Below the pieces are notes generated by a model. It did not search any database. It saw only the letters and a program-made list of their open reading frames with translations, and had not been told where the DNA came from. Below are positions 51,500 through 61,746 of a stretch of DNA of 64,000 nt, in pieces; within the stretch, counting starts at the first letter, position 1, and each line of letters begins with the position of its first letter. Origin of the DNA: Candidatus Methanoperedens sp. (lineage in GTDB: Archaea > Halobacteriota > Methanosarcinia > Methanosarcinales > Methanoperedenaceae); assembly GCA_028715885.1 (NCBI GenBank), contig JAQUQX010000001.1, positions 96,857 to 160,856 of the forward strand, given 5' to 3'. Made by a program: the position numbers and the translations under genes.

Positions 51500-52681
51500 A
51501 TGGCAACCTTTCTCGAAACGTATTTGATGAAACTTGCTGAAATACAGAAAAAGCATACAAAACTACTCGCAGTCATCGTTATAATTCTTACTATTATTCT
51601 GGGAATCGGGCTTAAGGATTTGACCATTAACTCGGATTTCAGGAAAGAGATGCCCAAGGAACTTCCCATTTTTAAACTTAATGACAGGGTATCGGGTAAA
51701 TTCGGGGGCGAGGATACTGTAGTCATTGCCGTGCAAATCGACGAGTCTGTTGATTCAAAAGAAGCTGTGAGGGATATTCGCGACCCGAGGGTGATACAAT
51801 CACTGATTTTCCTTGACAGGGAATTCAGGGGCGAAACGACTGTTACGAGCGTAACATCTCCTGCAAGTTTTTTCAGGAGCAAGAAGGCATTTTCGGATGA
51901 GGAGATAACGCAAACCCTGCGCAGCGCTTCCGAGACGGATGCATTTTTCAGCCGGAATTATAAAATGGTGCTAATGTATGTTACGGCAGATATAGGCTCA
52001 GGGGAGGACCAGATACAGAATTTCAATAAACTTGCACAGAAGCATATCGATTATACTCCAAAACCGCCGGGGGTAAATTTCGGCATAACAGGTCAGCCGA
52101 TTCTCAGGATGACTATTTTTGATTTACTCAAGAGGGATGCCGTTTATACACTCATAGTCGCAGCAATCATCATTTTGCTCCTTCTTTTCATCATGCAGCG
52201 CTCATATACACAGGCATTTTTGATATTCGCCCCGCTGTCTATAGGATTAATCTGGACAATGGGAACCCTGGGGTGGCTGGGTATTCCCTTATCGGTTGCC
52301 ACGGTAGCTCTTAGCTCAATGCTTCTTGGTCTGGGTGTGGAATACGGTGTATTCGTGTTAAGCAGGTACAATGAAGAAAGGGTTAAAAATTATAGCCAGC
52401 TTGATTCCATGAAGACAACAGTTTATTCAATAGGTTCAGCAGTCATCGGGTCAGGGCTGACTACGATTGTGGGTTTTGGTGTGCTGTCATTCGCATCCGT
52501 TCCGCTTATACAGCACCTGGGTCAAACGCTGGCGCTGGGTATAGCTTATTGCCTTCTCGCCGCGCTCATTGTCAATCCCGTGTTCATACTGCTTGAAGAG
52601 GATTTTGAGTACTGGAATACACATAGAAAGCTTGCGAAACTTACAACCAAAAAAGAAGAACATATCCAGAGGGGAAGGTAA
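51500..52681 (+). CDS. RND/MMPL-type half transporter (1)
   Basis: A 393-residue RND-superfamily protein of about half the usual length: one N-terminal span (about 24-44), a large extracytoplasmic domain and five to six C-terminal spans with SSMLLGLGVEYGVFVLSRYNEE, the RND motif D-type region. The next gene has the same layout and shares VRDIRDPxVI. Two halves probably assemble into a functional exporter, as in other archaeal RND pairs. Substrate unknown; a lipid or surface molecule is plausible. Confidence 0.9.
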   Translation: MATFLETYLMKLAEIQKKHTKLLAVIVIILTIILGIGLKDLTINSDFRKEMPKELPIFKLNDRVSGKFGGEDTVVIAVQIDESVDSKEAVRDIRDPRVIQSLIFLDREFRGETTVTSVTSPASFFRSKKAFSDEEITQTLRSASETDAFFSRNYKMVLMYVTADIGSGEDQIQNFNKLAQKHIDYTPKPPGVNFGITGQPILRMTIFDLLKRDAVYTLIVAAIIILLLLFIMQRSYTQAFLIFAPLSIGLIWTMGTLGWLGIPLSVATVALSSMLLGLGVEYGVFVLSRYNEERVKNYSQLDSMKTTVYSIGSAVIGSGLTTIVGFGVLSFASVPLIQHLGQTLALGIAYCLLAALIVNPVFILLEEDFEYWNTHRKLAKLTTKKEEHIQRGR

Positions 52682-52683
52682 AA

Positions 52684-53841
52684 ATGATCAAAAAACTGCT
52701 TGAAAAATATTCATCGTTTGTCACCATCCATCCGATTACAGTGCTTTTAATCATGCTTGTCGTTTCATTTTTTGCCATCCAGATGGCAGGCACAATCGAA
52801 ACAAAAAAATCAGATATAAAATCAATGCTTCCTAAGGATGTTGAATCCATAAGTACCCTGAACAGCATTGAAAACGAGTTCGGAAGCACCAATGCAGTAT
52901 TCTTTGCAGTCGAATTAGATACTCAATATAAGGGTTCTGACGAGGTGCGGGACATTCGCGACCCTGAGGTCATACGGTATATGGACCAGCTTTCCAAGCT
53001 TGCGCAGCATACCGATAATGTGATTGATGTCTCAAGTGCGGCTTCAGTTTTGAAAACAATTAATAATGGGCGGTTGCCCCAGTCTGTAAGAGAGATTTCT
53101 GAACTTACAGATAAGAACGGGCTTCTTGGGAGTTATGTAAGCAAGGATTATACGCTCGCCCTGGTTAAAATCCGCACAACCGATGACGCTGACCTGAAAG
53201 CGCTTGAATTCGAACTTAACAAGATACTCATGGAAGTCCCGAATCCGCCAGGAGTTACGGTAGCTCTTGGAGGCAACGCCATGGAAAGTACGGTCATGGA
53301 AAAAAGCATCGGACCCGATATGGCAAGAACAACGCTATATTCCCTTGTCGGGATTTTGATAATAATACTGACTCTTTTCCGTTCCATCAAATACGGATTC
53401 ACGCCCATGACAACGATAATTTTCGGGACGCTCTGGGCAATGGGTTATGTCGGCTTAATCGGAATGGGATTGAGCTCCCAGACATCAGGCGTTCTATCCA
53501 TGATAATGGGCATAGGCATAGACTTCGGGATTCAGGTTGTCACGAGGTACAGGTTTGAACTGGAAAACAAACTTGTTCCCAGGGATGCAATGGCAGTTAC
53601 ATTGAACAATGTAATAATCCCCATGTCAACCACAACGCTGGCAGCCCTGATAGGATTCCAGGCGATGTCTCTTGGGAAATTGACATTCCTCGGCGATATG
53701 GGGACAATAATGAGTTATGGGGTTGCTGCAAGCATGGCAGCCGCCATAACGGTTGTCCCGGCACTTGTAATTATAATTGATACTATGAATATAAAAGATA
53801 CATATAAAAAAATAATAAACAGATTTGAGGTAAGAACATGA
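52684..53841 (+). CDS. RND/MMPL-type half transporter (2)
   Basis: A 385-residue partner of the preceding protein, starting 2 bp after its stop. Same topology: N-terminal span (about 17-38), extracytoplasmic domain with VRDIRDPEVIRYM, then spans containing LSMIMGIGIDFGIQVVTRYRFELE. It overlaps the COG1361-type gene by 4 bp, so three genes are coupled. Confidence 0.9.
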   Translation: MIKKLLEKYSSFVTIHPITVLLIMLVVSFFAIQMAGTIETKKSDIKSMLPKDVESISTLNSIENEFGSTNAVFFAVELDTQYKGSDEVRDIRDPEVIRYMDQLSKLAQHTDNVIDVSSAASVLKTINNGRLPQSVREISELTDKNGLLGSYVSKDYTLALVKIRTTDDADLKALEFELNKILMEVPNPPGVTVALGGNAMESTVMEKSIGPDMARTTLYSLVGILIIILTLFRSIKYGFTPMTTIIFGTLWAMGYVGLIGMGLSSQTSGVLSMIMGIGIDFGIQVVTRYRFELENKLVPRDAMAVTLNNVIIPMSTTTLAALIGFQAMSLGKLTFLGDMGTIMSYGVAASMAAAITVVPALVIIIDTMNIKDTYKKIINRFEVRT

Positions 53842-55094
53842 AGAACGGATTATTGAAACAGATTGCAGCATTGGGTATAGTTTTGGGTTTTTTACTTTTG
53901 GCTTCCAATCCGGCTTTTGGCGCCCCGTTGACAGGAGTGCAGGGAAACAGGATACAGGCAAATTTCATGAGCCAGGACCCCGACCCTGCAGATGCCGGGA
54001 AAGATGTGGACCTGAGATGGCAGGTTGTAAACACCATGTCAAGTTCAGTAGATAATTTAAAGTTCCATCTCGATGTGGGATACCCCTTTTTATTCGAAGC
54101 CGGAGATTCCCCTGATAAGGATTTAGGCGCATCCTCAGGCACTAATGATAACAAGGTTTTCTATGTGCTGCACTATAAACTCAGGGTAGCTGATAATGCT
54201 ATCAAAGGAAAATATAACATAACCCTGAACTGGTATACGGGAGAAGGGTGGACAAAGAAGGATTTCCCGATTTATATCGACCCAAAGAGGGCTGATTTTG
54301 TAGTCGGGGCGCTTGTAACTTCTCCTGAGAAATTGATAGCCGATACAAAAGAAGCGAAGCTTTCGGTGAATATCGATAATATCGGAAAAGGCAATGCTGA
54401 GAACGTTAAAGTTAAACTCATCGTGCCCGCGGGATTCAAACCGACATACAGTTATTCTGATGAAGACAGTCTTGGTATAATTGAAAAGGGCGGGAGCAAG
54501 AAAGCAGATTTTTATGTAGATACGGATGAGAACATAAGGGAAGGAGATTACAGCGCAAAACTTGAGATTACGTATAAGGATGAAAATGACGAGGCAAATA
54601 CGTACAGGATGAAAAACCTAACACTCAATATCCCGATAAAGCCAGCGCCTTATCTCATAGTGGAATCGATAACAACAGCTCCTGAAAAATTAATACCTGG
54701 AAGCAAAGCCGAGTTCAGGATAAAAGTCGGCAACACTGGCAATGAAAAGGCTGAATCGGTTTCCTTGCGCGTATTCAAGGACGCATCCCAGCCGTTTGAA
54801 TTCAATGAAAAATCAGATTTCGTGGGAAAGCTGGAGCCGGGTGAAAGCGGCGACGCGGTTTTAAAGGTGACTGTTGATAAAAACGCCGCTGGCAAGAAGT
54901 ACCTGCTGGATGTTGAATTGAGAGGTATTGACGAAAAGAATAACGTGGTGATATTCAGGCGCACGGTTCCCATAACCGTGAACCTGCAAACAGGTAGTTC
55001 GACGTTAAGCGGTGTCGGTATCTTCGGCGGGCTGGCGGCTGTTATTGGAGCCGTGGCTGCGGGATATTATTTGAAGAGGAAAAAAGGTTTATAA
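53838..55094 (+). CDS. COG1361/CARDB-type surface protein
   Basis: A 418-residue protein with a signal peptide (about 1-28), three immunoglobulin-like NEW3/CARDB repeats ([29 protein letters not shown] and [28 protein letters not shown] are clearly related) and a C-terminal membrane anchor (about 392-411) with basic end. COG1361 proteins commonly accompany archaeal RND pairs and may contact the exported substrate at the cell surface. It is convergent to pheT. Confidence 0.86.
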   Translation: MKNGLLKQIAALGIVLGFLLLASNPAFGAPLTGVQGNRIQANFMSQDPDPADAGKDVDLRWQVVNTMSSSVDNLKFHLDVGYPFLFEAGDSPDKDLGASSGTNDNKVFYVLHYKLRVADNAIKGKYNITLNWYTGEGWTKKDFPIYIDPKRADFVVGALVTSPEKLIADTKEAKLSVNIDNIGKGNAENVKVKLIVPAGFKPTYSYSDEDSLGIIEKGGSKKADFYVDTDENIREGDYSAKLEITYKDENDEANTYRMKNLTLNIPIKPAPYLIVESITTAPEKLIPGSKAEFRIKVGNTGNEKAESVSLRVFKDASQPFEFNEKSDFVGKLEPGESGDAVLKVTVDKNAAGKKYLLDVELRGIDEKNNVVIFRRTVPITVNLQTGSSTLSGVGIFGGLAAVIGAVAAGYYLKRKKGL

Positions 55095-56687
55095 TCCAAG
55101 TTCAAACCCGATAATGGGATGTTCAAGCCCGAAGTTTGAGATTACTTCGGGGTGAATTTCGCCGAGCATCCCTGCTTTTTTACCATTAATTATAATATCA
55201 ACGCGCCTTCCTTCAATGAATGCGGGGTCGTCAGATTCCACGACTTCATATTCTATGCGCCTCTCCCTCAAAACGGCATCCACGACAGCCTGGATCTCGG
55301 TAAAATTCGCCTGCGGATGGATGGCAACAGCCCCGAGACGCTGTGCGGTCTTGCAGTTCACCACGACTTCCCCCACTTCAAAGATGCGCTGCGGAAGTTC
55401 CCGGTGCTTGTTTATTGAAAGTATCTCAAGCAGGTTTGGCAAAATCATAGAACGCACGATGGTATGGTCTTCGCTTATGGGATACAATATGTGTGTGACG
55501 CCGTCGGCTTTTTCCCTGCGCATCCTGTCGAACTGCACACGCTCGCTTGTGAGTGTGAATGGCATTACCTGAAAATAACCAAGTCCTGTCATTATTTCGT
55601 GTAACGAGTCCCTGAGCTTTGAAATGGGGTGGGATTTTCCTGTTGTGGAAGTTGAAGGCAGTTCTGGTTGGATTTTATCAAAGCCATAACCTATGCCGAT
55701 ATCCTCGATAAGGTCCCAGTTGTGCAGTATGTCGGAGCGGTAAGCAGGGACAGATACTTCAATTATTTTACCCGAAGTTTCTGCGCCGTACCTCATCTTT
55801 TGAAGACATGATATAATTTCTTCATCTGTGATATCGAATCCAAGCAGCTCTCTTACTTCGCTATTTTCAAGATTCATGATAGCGGGCGCAAGATGCGGCG
55901 TCTGTAACTTCCCGTCAGTGGTAACGGATTCTATCCTACCCCCGCGCTCAGCCAGCGATGCTACCACAATGTTTAACGCAACTGAAACGCTTGGGTCAAG
56001 ACCTGTAACTTCAATAAAAAGGTCAGTGGTATCTTCTGTCACCCGCGTGAGCTCACCATTGATTATTGGAGGGAACGAGAGAACATTCTCCTCTGCATCA
56101 AGGATGAGCGGGTATTTATCGAATTTTTCAAGTATGTATGCGAACTTTATACCCTTGGGGTGTTTTTCAAGTATTTCCCTCATCGTCATCGGCTCTGTGA
56201 AGTCAAGCGGCGTGAACTTAAAATCGGGATTCTGCGCAATATACCGAAAAGGCGGTTTTATTCTTGCAAGGTCGTGCACCCCGATGGATACTTTATTGCG
56301 GTTCCTGCCCACTGCCCAGTGAAGGGATTCCTGCAGCGCCATCAGGGATTCGATGCTTCGTGAATTGAACCGCATGCCCCGGATTACGGCGCAGGCAAGG
56401 TAGGGGCGGATTTTTTCGAGTCCAGTGTCTTTTGTTATCTTGATTCCGGAAGGGTTGACTTTGAATTCCCGTATGCCGGTTTCAATGCCAAGAAACCCTT
56501 TGAGCGCCCGCGCCACGCCTTCCGTGCTGTAAAGGTCTGGTCTGTTGGGGAAAAACTCTATATCAACGTGGTCTTCTTCGATTCGTTCGATGTCGCATCC
56601 CATCATGGGGATACGTTTGATAACAGTGTCTTTATCCACTCCTGAGAGTTCTTCAAGGTCATCATAATATACTGTGATAACAGGCAT
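55089..56687 (-). CDS. pheT: Phenylalanyl-tRNA synthetase beta subunit, archaeal type
   Basis: A 532-residue PheT of archaeal/eukaryotic form, lacking the bacterial N-terminal tRNA-binding domain. B3/B4 region ([22 protein letters not shown]), B5 and the core FEVGEVV and [11 protein letters not shown] segments are visible. It is the structural partner of PheS in the (alpha-beta)2 enzyme. PheS is not adjacent. The stop overlaps the convergent COG1361 gene by 6 bp. Confidence 0.95.
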   Translation of the reverse strand: MPVITVYYDDLEELSGVDKDTVIKRIPMMGCDIERIEEDHVDIEFFPNRPDLYSTEGVARALKGFLGIETGIREFKVNPSGIKITKDTGLEKIRPYLACAVIRGMRFNSRSIESLMALQESLHWAVGRNRNKVSIGVHDLARIKPPFRYIAQNPDFKFTPLDFTEPMTMREILEKHPKGIKFAYILEKFDKYPLILDAEENVLSFPPIINGELTRVTEDTTDLFIEVTGLDPSVSVALNIVVASLAERGGRIESVTTDGKLQTPHLAPAIMNLENSEVRELLGFDITDEEIISCLQKMRYGAETSGKIIEVSVPAYRSDILHNWDLIEDIGIGYGFDKIQPELPSTSTTGKSHPISKLRDSLHEIMTGLGYFQVMPFTLTSERVQFDRMRREKADGVTHILYPISEDHTIVRSMILPNLLEILSINKHRELPQRIFEVGEVVVNCKTAQRLGAVAIHPQANFTEIQAVVDAVLRERRIEYEVVESDDPAFIEGRRVDIIINGKKAGMLGEIHPEVISNFGLEHPIIGFELGL

Positions 56688-56812
56688 TTTAATCGGGCTG
56701 AAAAATGAGCGGAAGATATATTAATTATTCTGTCCTGCCCCGTAAAATTCTGCCGAAATGATTATAACCTGAAAACGTCATATTAAATTTGTAAAACTTT
56801 AAGGGAGGGTTT

Positions 56813-57973
56813 ATGAACAGATTAATAAAAATAACCGCAGTCCTGCTAATAGTCGCAATGCTTGCTCTGCCTGTTTTTGCAGAGAAGGGCGATGGCATGA
56901 TGCGCGGAAAAGCAGCAGAAATGATGAAAAAAGGACAGGATATACGAGGCGCAGGAGGCATGATGGGAATGGGATTCATGCACAGCGCCGGCAATAACTA
57001 TGGAAACTATGTGACTTTTACTGTGGATAATACTACGGGTGAGGTGAGTAATTACAGCATTTCGGGAATTGCGATTTTTGACTCTATAAAAGTCGCTAAT
57101 TTTAATTTCAAAGACTCAAAACCCCAGGGTTCATTAACAAAAATTACTAACAAAGATGGTTCCGTGGTGCTGCAATTGCACGATAATCCTGCGGCTGTTA
57201 TTAACATCAAAACAAAAACAGCTACAACTATCACATTTAACCTTGCGGAAGGTGTGAAAGCTACAAAAGAAGATAAAGTAATAAAAATTGAAGCTGATAA
57301 CCTGACTGCATTTATTGCAGGAACCAACGCCACGTCCATAAATATTGCCGGGGACGAGATTCGAATAGAGTCAAGCGCAGGAAACGCTATTTTCAGGGCT
57401 GTGCCTGTGAATATGCCAGTGAGCAAGGGGCATGGAAAGTTCATGGCAGAAATGATGAAAAACAGGGCAGGCGCTGAGATTTCAGTCGGGGCTTACGGCA
57501 AGTATTCGATTGCCAACTATTCAGAGGATACAAACGTCATGATAAGATCTATGGATAGAAACCGCATGAGAATGACCATTAATTCCACTGACCCGTCCGG
57601 GAAATTCTTCATGATGAATCTTGATAACAGTTCTCTTACTTGGACTGAGAGACAGAAGATTCGTCTTTATATAGACAACAAACCCATGATGCAGGTCATG
57701 AGCGAAGAGGAGTTATACAATGCTACTGTGTCATCTTTCTGGCTTACCATGCACAGTGGAAACCGCATGCAAGCAATGATGTATATAGCAAACTTCTCCG
57801 AGCGCACGGTGGACGTGACCGTTGAAGATGCAGGAGCGGCGACGCCTGTGGAAACACCCTCAGGAACTCCAGAAAAAACACCTGCTGCAACACCAAAAAC
57901 ACCAGGGTTCGGGCTGGCGATTGGAGTAGCGGGCGCAGGGATTGCGTATCTGAGAAGGAAATATCAGAAATGA
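56813..57973 (+). CDS. Exported protein with PGF-CTERM sorting signal
   Basis: A 386-residue surface protein: signal peptide (about 1-23), Met/Gly/His-rich stretch (GDGMMRGKAAEMMKKGQ, GGMMGMGFMHSAGNN), a beta-rich region, a Thr/Pro linker (ETPSGTPEKTPAATPK) and the C-terminal TPGFGLAIGVAGAGIAYLRRK. PGF, hydrophobic segment and RRK form a canonical PGF-CTERM signal for archaeosortase, whose gene is at 25451. The Met-rich part may bind copper. Function unknown. Confidence 0.85.
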   Translation: MNRLIKITAVLLIVAMLALPVFAEKGDGMMRGKAAEMMKKGQDIRGAGGMMGMGFMHSAGNNYGNYVTFTVDNTTGEVSNYSISGIAIFDSIKVANFNFKDSKPQGSLTKITNKDGSVVLQLHDNPAAVINIKTKTATTITFNLAEGVKATKEDKVIKIEADNLTAFIAGTNATSINIAGDEIRIESSAGNAIFRAVPVNMPVSKGHGKFMAEMMKNRAGAEISVGAYGKYSIANYSEDTNVMIRSMDRNRMRMTINSTDPSGKFFMMNLDNSSLTWTERQKIRLYIDNKPMMQVMSEEELYNATVSSFWLTMHSGNRMQAMMYIANFSERTVDVTVEDAGAATPVETPSGTPEKTPAATPKTPGFGLAIGVAGAGIAYLRRKYQK

Positions 57974-58282
57974 AGGGTTGGGTGCAATGCCACCCTGCCT
58001 ATTTTTTTGAAAGCTACAGATAAACACGGAATTGCCAGGTATTTCCTCTTACCTTTTTACCTTTGTATTGTTTTAATGAGATTACACATGTTATTCTGCC
58101 TTATGTCAAGCCCTGCCGCGGGATTTCTGTGCAGAGGATGCCGGGGATAAGGGCAGGGAAGTGGATGTTTCCTCAATCTTTCGCGCCGATGCCCTTTCCA
58201 TAAAGAAGGAACCGAAATGAACTTCTCGGTGCAGGATAAAAAGATAATAATATCCAGGGCAACCGCATAAGCTTACATTCCC
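57974..58282. other. Intergenic 309 bp, nothing identified
   Basis: No frame, RNA or clear repeat is supported here. It separates the PGF-CTERM protein gene from the convergent PIN/UPF0175 module. A CCCTGCC/GGCAGGG pair (about 58110-58160) could form a weak hairpin. Confidence 0.4.
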
Positions 58283-58789
58283 TTACTTCACCGCCATCAC
58301 AATCTCCGCATACAGCTCAGTCGAACATCTCCACCCCATGCGTATCATCTCATTCAGCCCCGCCAGCGTCTCCTCTTTTGTGAGCAGTTTCATTTTCTTC
58401 ATCCTCAGGAGCAGATAAATTGTCCCGTGATGCTCTATACATTCCATTTCAGCCATGCCCCTTGCCTCCTCATCATCCATCAAAGCGACACCGTCTAACT
58501 CATGCGCCAGCGCAAGCACATCCGCATCAGCTTCGTGGATTTTGGGATTTTCTCTCAGGCGGCTTATGTATCGCTTATTTAAAGGCTCTTTTATCTTGAT
58601 TACCCCACCTTTAACGAGGGTTTTGATAACGAAAACCTCAGGTCTTCCACTCTTTTTTCCCTCCTCTACAACCTCCCTGTAAACCGAGTTTGTAGTATAT
58701 TTGTCTTCAGGAAAATACTTAACTTTTTCGATGAGGTTTACTTTCCCAAGGTAAATAAGAGGCGTAGCATCAAAAACAAGAGGCTTCAT
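58283..58789 (-). CDS. DUF3368-type PIN toxin
   Basis: A 168-residue PIN-like protein: LVFDATPLIYLGKV with the first Asp, then HEADADVLALAHELDGVALMDDEEARGMA with the remaining acidic residues, matching DUF3368 nuclease-like toxins. It overlaps the UPF0175 gene by 4 bp, forming a type II pair. Confidence 0.87.
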   Translation of the reverse strand: MKPLVFDATPLIYLGKVNLIEKVKYFPEDKYTTNSVYREVVEEGKKSGRPEVFVIKTLVKGGVIKIKEPLNKRYISRLRENPKIHEADADVLALAHELDGVALMDDEEARGMAEMECIEHHGTIYLLLRMKKMKLLTKEETLAGLNEMIRMGWRCSTELYAEIVMAVK

Positions 58790-59091
58790 TGAAGCGCCTT
58801 TTTTATATCTGAGCTTACAAATTTCTCAGACTTAATCCATACGATCCCTTTTTCGCGCACAAGGTCGGCAAAGTCCCATGCAGAAAGCCCTGCCATTTGC
58901 GAAGCTTTCATGAAACTCACTTTTCCATCTTCCAATGCCTTCAAAGCGCGCTGTCTCTTCCAGTGCTGCAATCCCTCTGCAAGCAATTTTCTTATTGAGG
59001 ATGATTTTTCGAGGGATTCTTCCTTCATGAAAGTTTCAAGTTCTTTGAAGACAGCTTCAGGAACCCGTGCAGATATGCTCACTTCTGTCAT
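58786..59091 (-). CDS. UPF0175-type antitoxin
   Basis: About 101 residues from ATG 59091 (MTEVSISARVPEAVFKELETFM); a longer frame to 59151 would run through the palindrome below. RHH-like N-terminus and the UPF0175 helix-turn-helix segment ALKALEDGKVSFMKASQMAGLSAWDFADLVREKGI. Usual partner of DUF3368 toxins. Confidence 0.87.
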   Translation of the reverse strand: MTEVSISARVPEAVFKELETFMKEESLEKSSSIRKLLAEGLQHWKRQRALKALEDGKVSFMKASQMAGLSAWDFADLVREKGIVWIKSEKFVSSDIKKALQ

Positions 59092-59099
59092 GTCTGTAA

Positions 59100-59116
59100 T
59101 GTATGCATTGCATACA
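59100..59116. promoter_or_regulatory. Inverted repeat TGTATGCA-T-TGCATACA
   Basis: Perfect 8-bp arms around a single T, 8 bp upstream of the antitoxin ATG at 59091. It is the expected position of an operator for antitoxin autoregulation. The remaining region to 59433 shows no gene. Confidence 0.6.
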
Positions 59117-59433
59117 TAATAAAGCTTTTCAAAGCTATGGCTTTGGGACAAAAAGATTAGATTGCCGCCACATATGTCTATGCAGCAGATGAATAAGAAA
59201 CTAAGGAATCAAGCCGGATAGAGGGGGGATTGGCGGAAGGGACTGCTTATGGGTAAAGTGTCTGAAATTATTTTACACTGACAATTCCGCAAGTTTTTTA
59301 TAGCTTCACGCCCAAAAACCAGCATAGTAATAGCAACGCGCTGTAAATCGTCTCATAGCGGCGATTGCATCGGGATAGGTGGAAAAATGGTGAGAAGCTT
59401 TACGAATGGGCGTGCGCTCAGGGGTTGTGGTAT

Positions 59434-59961
59434 TCATCCTTTCATCAACTCACTCACCCTCACAAGCGGTATGAGTTCAACACCCTCATCAGCAAGCGCC
59501 CCAGTCGCCCCTTCCTCGCGGTCAACCACCACGATGACATGCCGGACAACAAGCCCCTCACCCCTTAATGTCTTTATCGCTTTCAGGACAGAACCGCCTG
59601 TAGTTGCAACATCCTCGACCATTAAAACAGACATCCCCTTTTTGAAATCACCCACAATCTGCCCTTTTGTGCCATAATCTTTTACATCCTTCCTGATTAT
59701 TATCAGGGGCAGCCCTGTTTCAAGCGATACCGCAACCGCTATGGGCACGCCTCCGAGCGCCACGCATCCTGCATAATCCGCAGGAATAGAACTGGAGCTT
59801 ATTATTTGCGATATGTTGTGAGCTATCAGCTTCAATATGCGTGGGTTGGCGCTGGCTTTTTTAATATCAACATAATATTTGCTTCTCTTCCCCGATGCGA
59901 GGGTAAAATCACCGAATTTGATAGCTCCGCATTCTTTCAGTGCCTCTGCAAGCGATTCCAT
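59434..59961 (-). CDS. pyrE: Orotate phosphoribosyltransferase
   Basis: About 175 residues from ATG 59961 (GTG 59967 is an alternative; GGAG is at 59969-59972). The PRPP-binding motif MVEDVATTGGSV is intact, as are FTLASGKRSKYYVD and the IRKDVKDYGTKGQIVGDF loop. It makes OMP from orotate in pyrimidine synthesis. It is separated from carS by almost nothing, so the two are co-transcribed. Confidence 0.95.
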   Translation of the reverse strand: MESLAEALKECGAIKFGDFTLASGKRSKYYVDIKKASANPRILKLIAHNISQIISSSSIPADYAGCVALGGVPIAVAVSLETGLPLIIIRKDVKDYGTKGQIVGDFKKGMSVLMVEDVATTGGSVLKAIKTLRGEGLVVRHVIVVVDREEGATGALADEGVELIPLVRVSELMKG

Positions 59962-60494
59962 CACCACGGCTCCTTTTTTAATTTAATGTAAAAACCGATA
60001 ATATTGGTCAGGCGGTGAAGTATCGGCGTCAGGATGAGAACTGTAATAATTATCCGGAACGTAAAGTTTTCCGAAAACCACTGCGGGTCAAAAATATACG
60101 TTAGAACCCATGCCCCAGCCACAAAATCAAGCTGGTCGATAACAGGCAATTCCGCCCCGCGCTCAAATCCTGCCCTCCGCTTAAAAAAGCTTTTTACCAT
60201 ATCACCAAGTAAGGCGCCAAATGAAAGAGTAATTATTGTTGTGAGTGTGAAGCTTCCCAATGACCATTGAGACGGGACATTCATCTGTATGAGACCAACG
60301 ATAATCCCGCATGTTGTGCCGCCAATCAATCCGCGGAACGTCTTGCCGTCTCCCAGTATTCGCCGCCCGTCCCGCCATTTTTTCCCGAAATCAACAGGCG
60401 TTCCGCCGCCGAACACCACTGCCGTGGGATTGGCGATATAAGCAGGCAGCATCAGCCACACAGCTGTTATTAAAATCGCGAATATCTCAGGCAT
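59961..60494 (-). CDS. carS: CDP-2,3-bis-O-geranylgeranyl-sn-glycerol synthase
   Basis: A 177-residue membrane protein with about five spans and CarS motifs: NPTAVVFGGGTPVDFGKKWRDGRRILGDGKTFRGLIGG and ERGAELPVIDQLDFVAGAW. It activates archaeal ether-lipid precursor with CTP, confirming an archaeal lipid pathway. Its end meets pyrE and it follows the dCMP deaminase gene by 6 bp. Confidence 0.95.
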   Translation of the reverse strand: MPEIFAILITAVWLMLPAYIANPTAVVFGGGTPVDFGKKWRDGRRILGDGKTFRGLIGGTTCGIIVGLIQMNVPSQWSLGSFTLTTIITLSFGALLGDMVKSFFKRRAGFERGAELPVIDQLDFVAGAWVLTYIFDPQWFSENFTFRIIITVLILTPILHRLTNIIGFYIKLKKEPW

Positions 60495-60500
60495 AGCTCC

Positions 60501-60962
60501 TCATGGATTCCGGCGCATAGTGAATTGTTCCACCTTTACTCCTGCCTTCTCAAAAAAATCCAGCGCTTCCGTATCAGGATACACCGTACCGAAAACCACT
60601 TTTTCAACCCTGGCATTAATCAGTATCTTTGCGCAGAGAATGCACGGCTGGTGGGTGCAATAAACAGTGGCGTTCTCGGTGCTTACGCCGTGCAGTGCTG
60701 CCTGGATGATAGCATTTTGCTCTGCGTGGACAGCGCGGCAAAGTTCGTGCCTTGTTCCTGATGCGATGTTATTCTGCTGCCTGACGCACCCTATATCAAG
60801 ACAATGCTCTAAATTGCGCGGCGCGCCGTTGTAGCCCGTGGACAGGATTCTTTTATCCTTAACGATGACAGCGCCGACCTGGTTTCTGAGGCAGGTGGAG
60901 CGTTTTGCCACGATGGCAGCTATCTCCATGAAATATTCATCTATTGTGGGTCGCATCGACAA
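60501..60962 (-). CDS. dCMP deaminase-family protein
   Basis: A 153-residue zinc deaminase: HAE (79-81) and PCILC (107-110 region) form the metal site, preceded by RSTCLRNQVGAVIVKDKRILSTGYNGAPRN. Matches deoxycytidylate deaminases (ComEB group) that make dUMP. First gene of a dCMP deaminase-carS-pyrE operon. Confidence 0.93.
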   Translation of the reverse strand: MSMRPTIDEYFMEIAAIVAKRSTCLRNQVGAVIVKDKRILSTGYNGAPRNLEHCLDIGCVRQQNNIASGTRHELCRAVHAEQNAIIQAALHGVSTENATVYCTHQPCILCAKILINARVEKVVFGTVYPDTEALDFFEKAGVKVEQFTMRRNP

Positions 60963-61061
60963 TAATACCTCGTAATGACCCCGTATTTAAATACGGGGAC
61001 TAAGGGGACTATAACGCCAAACGATAAATATTTACTGCTTTAATGAATCAAAGGTTGTTAT

Positions 61062-61742
61062 ATGAAATCTATTGTTTTACTTTCATCAGGTCTTGATTCC
61101 ACGGTCGCTTTTAAGGAAGCATACAACAGGTGCGATGAAGTGCTGTGCATGACCTTTGATTACGGACAGCGAGCACGTGAAAAAGAAATTTCACTCGCTA
61201 AAAAAATCTGTGAGCTGTTCGGCGTCGGTCATGTCATCATCTCTCTTCCCTGGTATGGCACTTTCCGCGGCGCGCTCACGGGCGGCGGGGAAATGCCCAG
61301 AATATCGGGAAATGAACTCGATGATAAAGAAATCACCCAAAAAAGTGCAGAACAGGTCTGGGTGCCTGCACGCAACGTGGTTTTTCTTTCAATCGGGGCT
61401 GCGCTGGCTGAGAACTACAAGTACGACCTGATTGTAACGGGATTCGATGCCGAGGAAGCCGCAACGTTCCCTGATAACACACCTGAATTCGTGGAAAGTT
61501 TCAACGAGATGCTAAAATTCGGCACCCTGACGCATCCAGCCATATATACCCCCCTGATTTCAATGAGTAAAGCAGACATCGTGAAGCGCGGACTGAAGAT
61601 AGATGCGCCTCTTGAATGGTCGTGGTCATGCTATGAGGGCGGGGAAATGCCGTGCGGGATTTGCGAGTCATGCCTCAGGCGAAAGAGGGCTTTTGAAAAC
61701 ACAGGAGTGAAAGACCCCCTGCTTGAAAGATTGGGTTATTGA
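61062..61742 (+). CDS. queC: 7-cyano-7-deazaguanine synthase
   Basis: A 226-residue QueC: PP-loop LLSSGLDSTVAF at the N-terminus, WVPARNVVFLS, and the zinc site SCYEGGEMPCGICESCLRRK. It makes preQ0, the precursor of archaeosine in archaeal tRNA. Monocistronic, convergent to the gene at 61747. Confidence 0.96.
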   Translation: MKSIVLLSSGLDSTVAFKEAYNRCDEVLCMTFDYGQRAREKEISLAKKICELFGVGHVIISLPWYGTFRGALTGGGEMPRISGNELDDKEITQKSAEQVWVPARNVVFLSIGAALAENYKYDLIVTGFDAEEAATFPDNTPEFVESFNEMLKFGTLTHPAIYTPLISMSKADIVKRGLKIDAPLEWSWSCYEGGEMPCGICESCLRRKRAFENTGVKDPLLERLGY

Positions 61743-61746
61743 GGCT

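Noticed and set aside
59152..59433. Possible transposase remnant before pyrE
   Set aside because: Short open stretches exist but none could be matched to a transposase motif.
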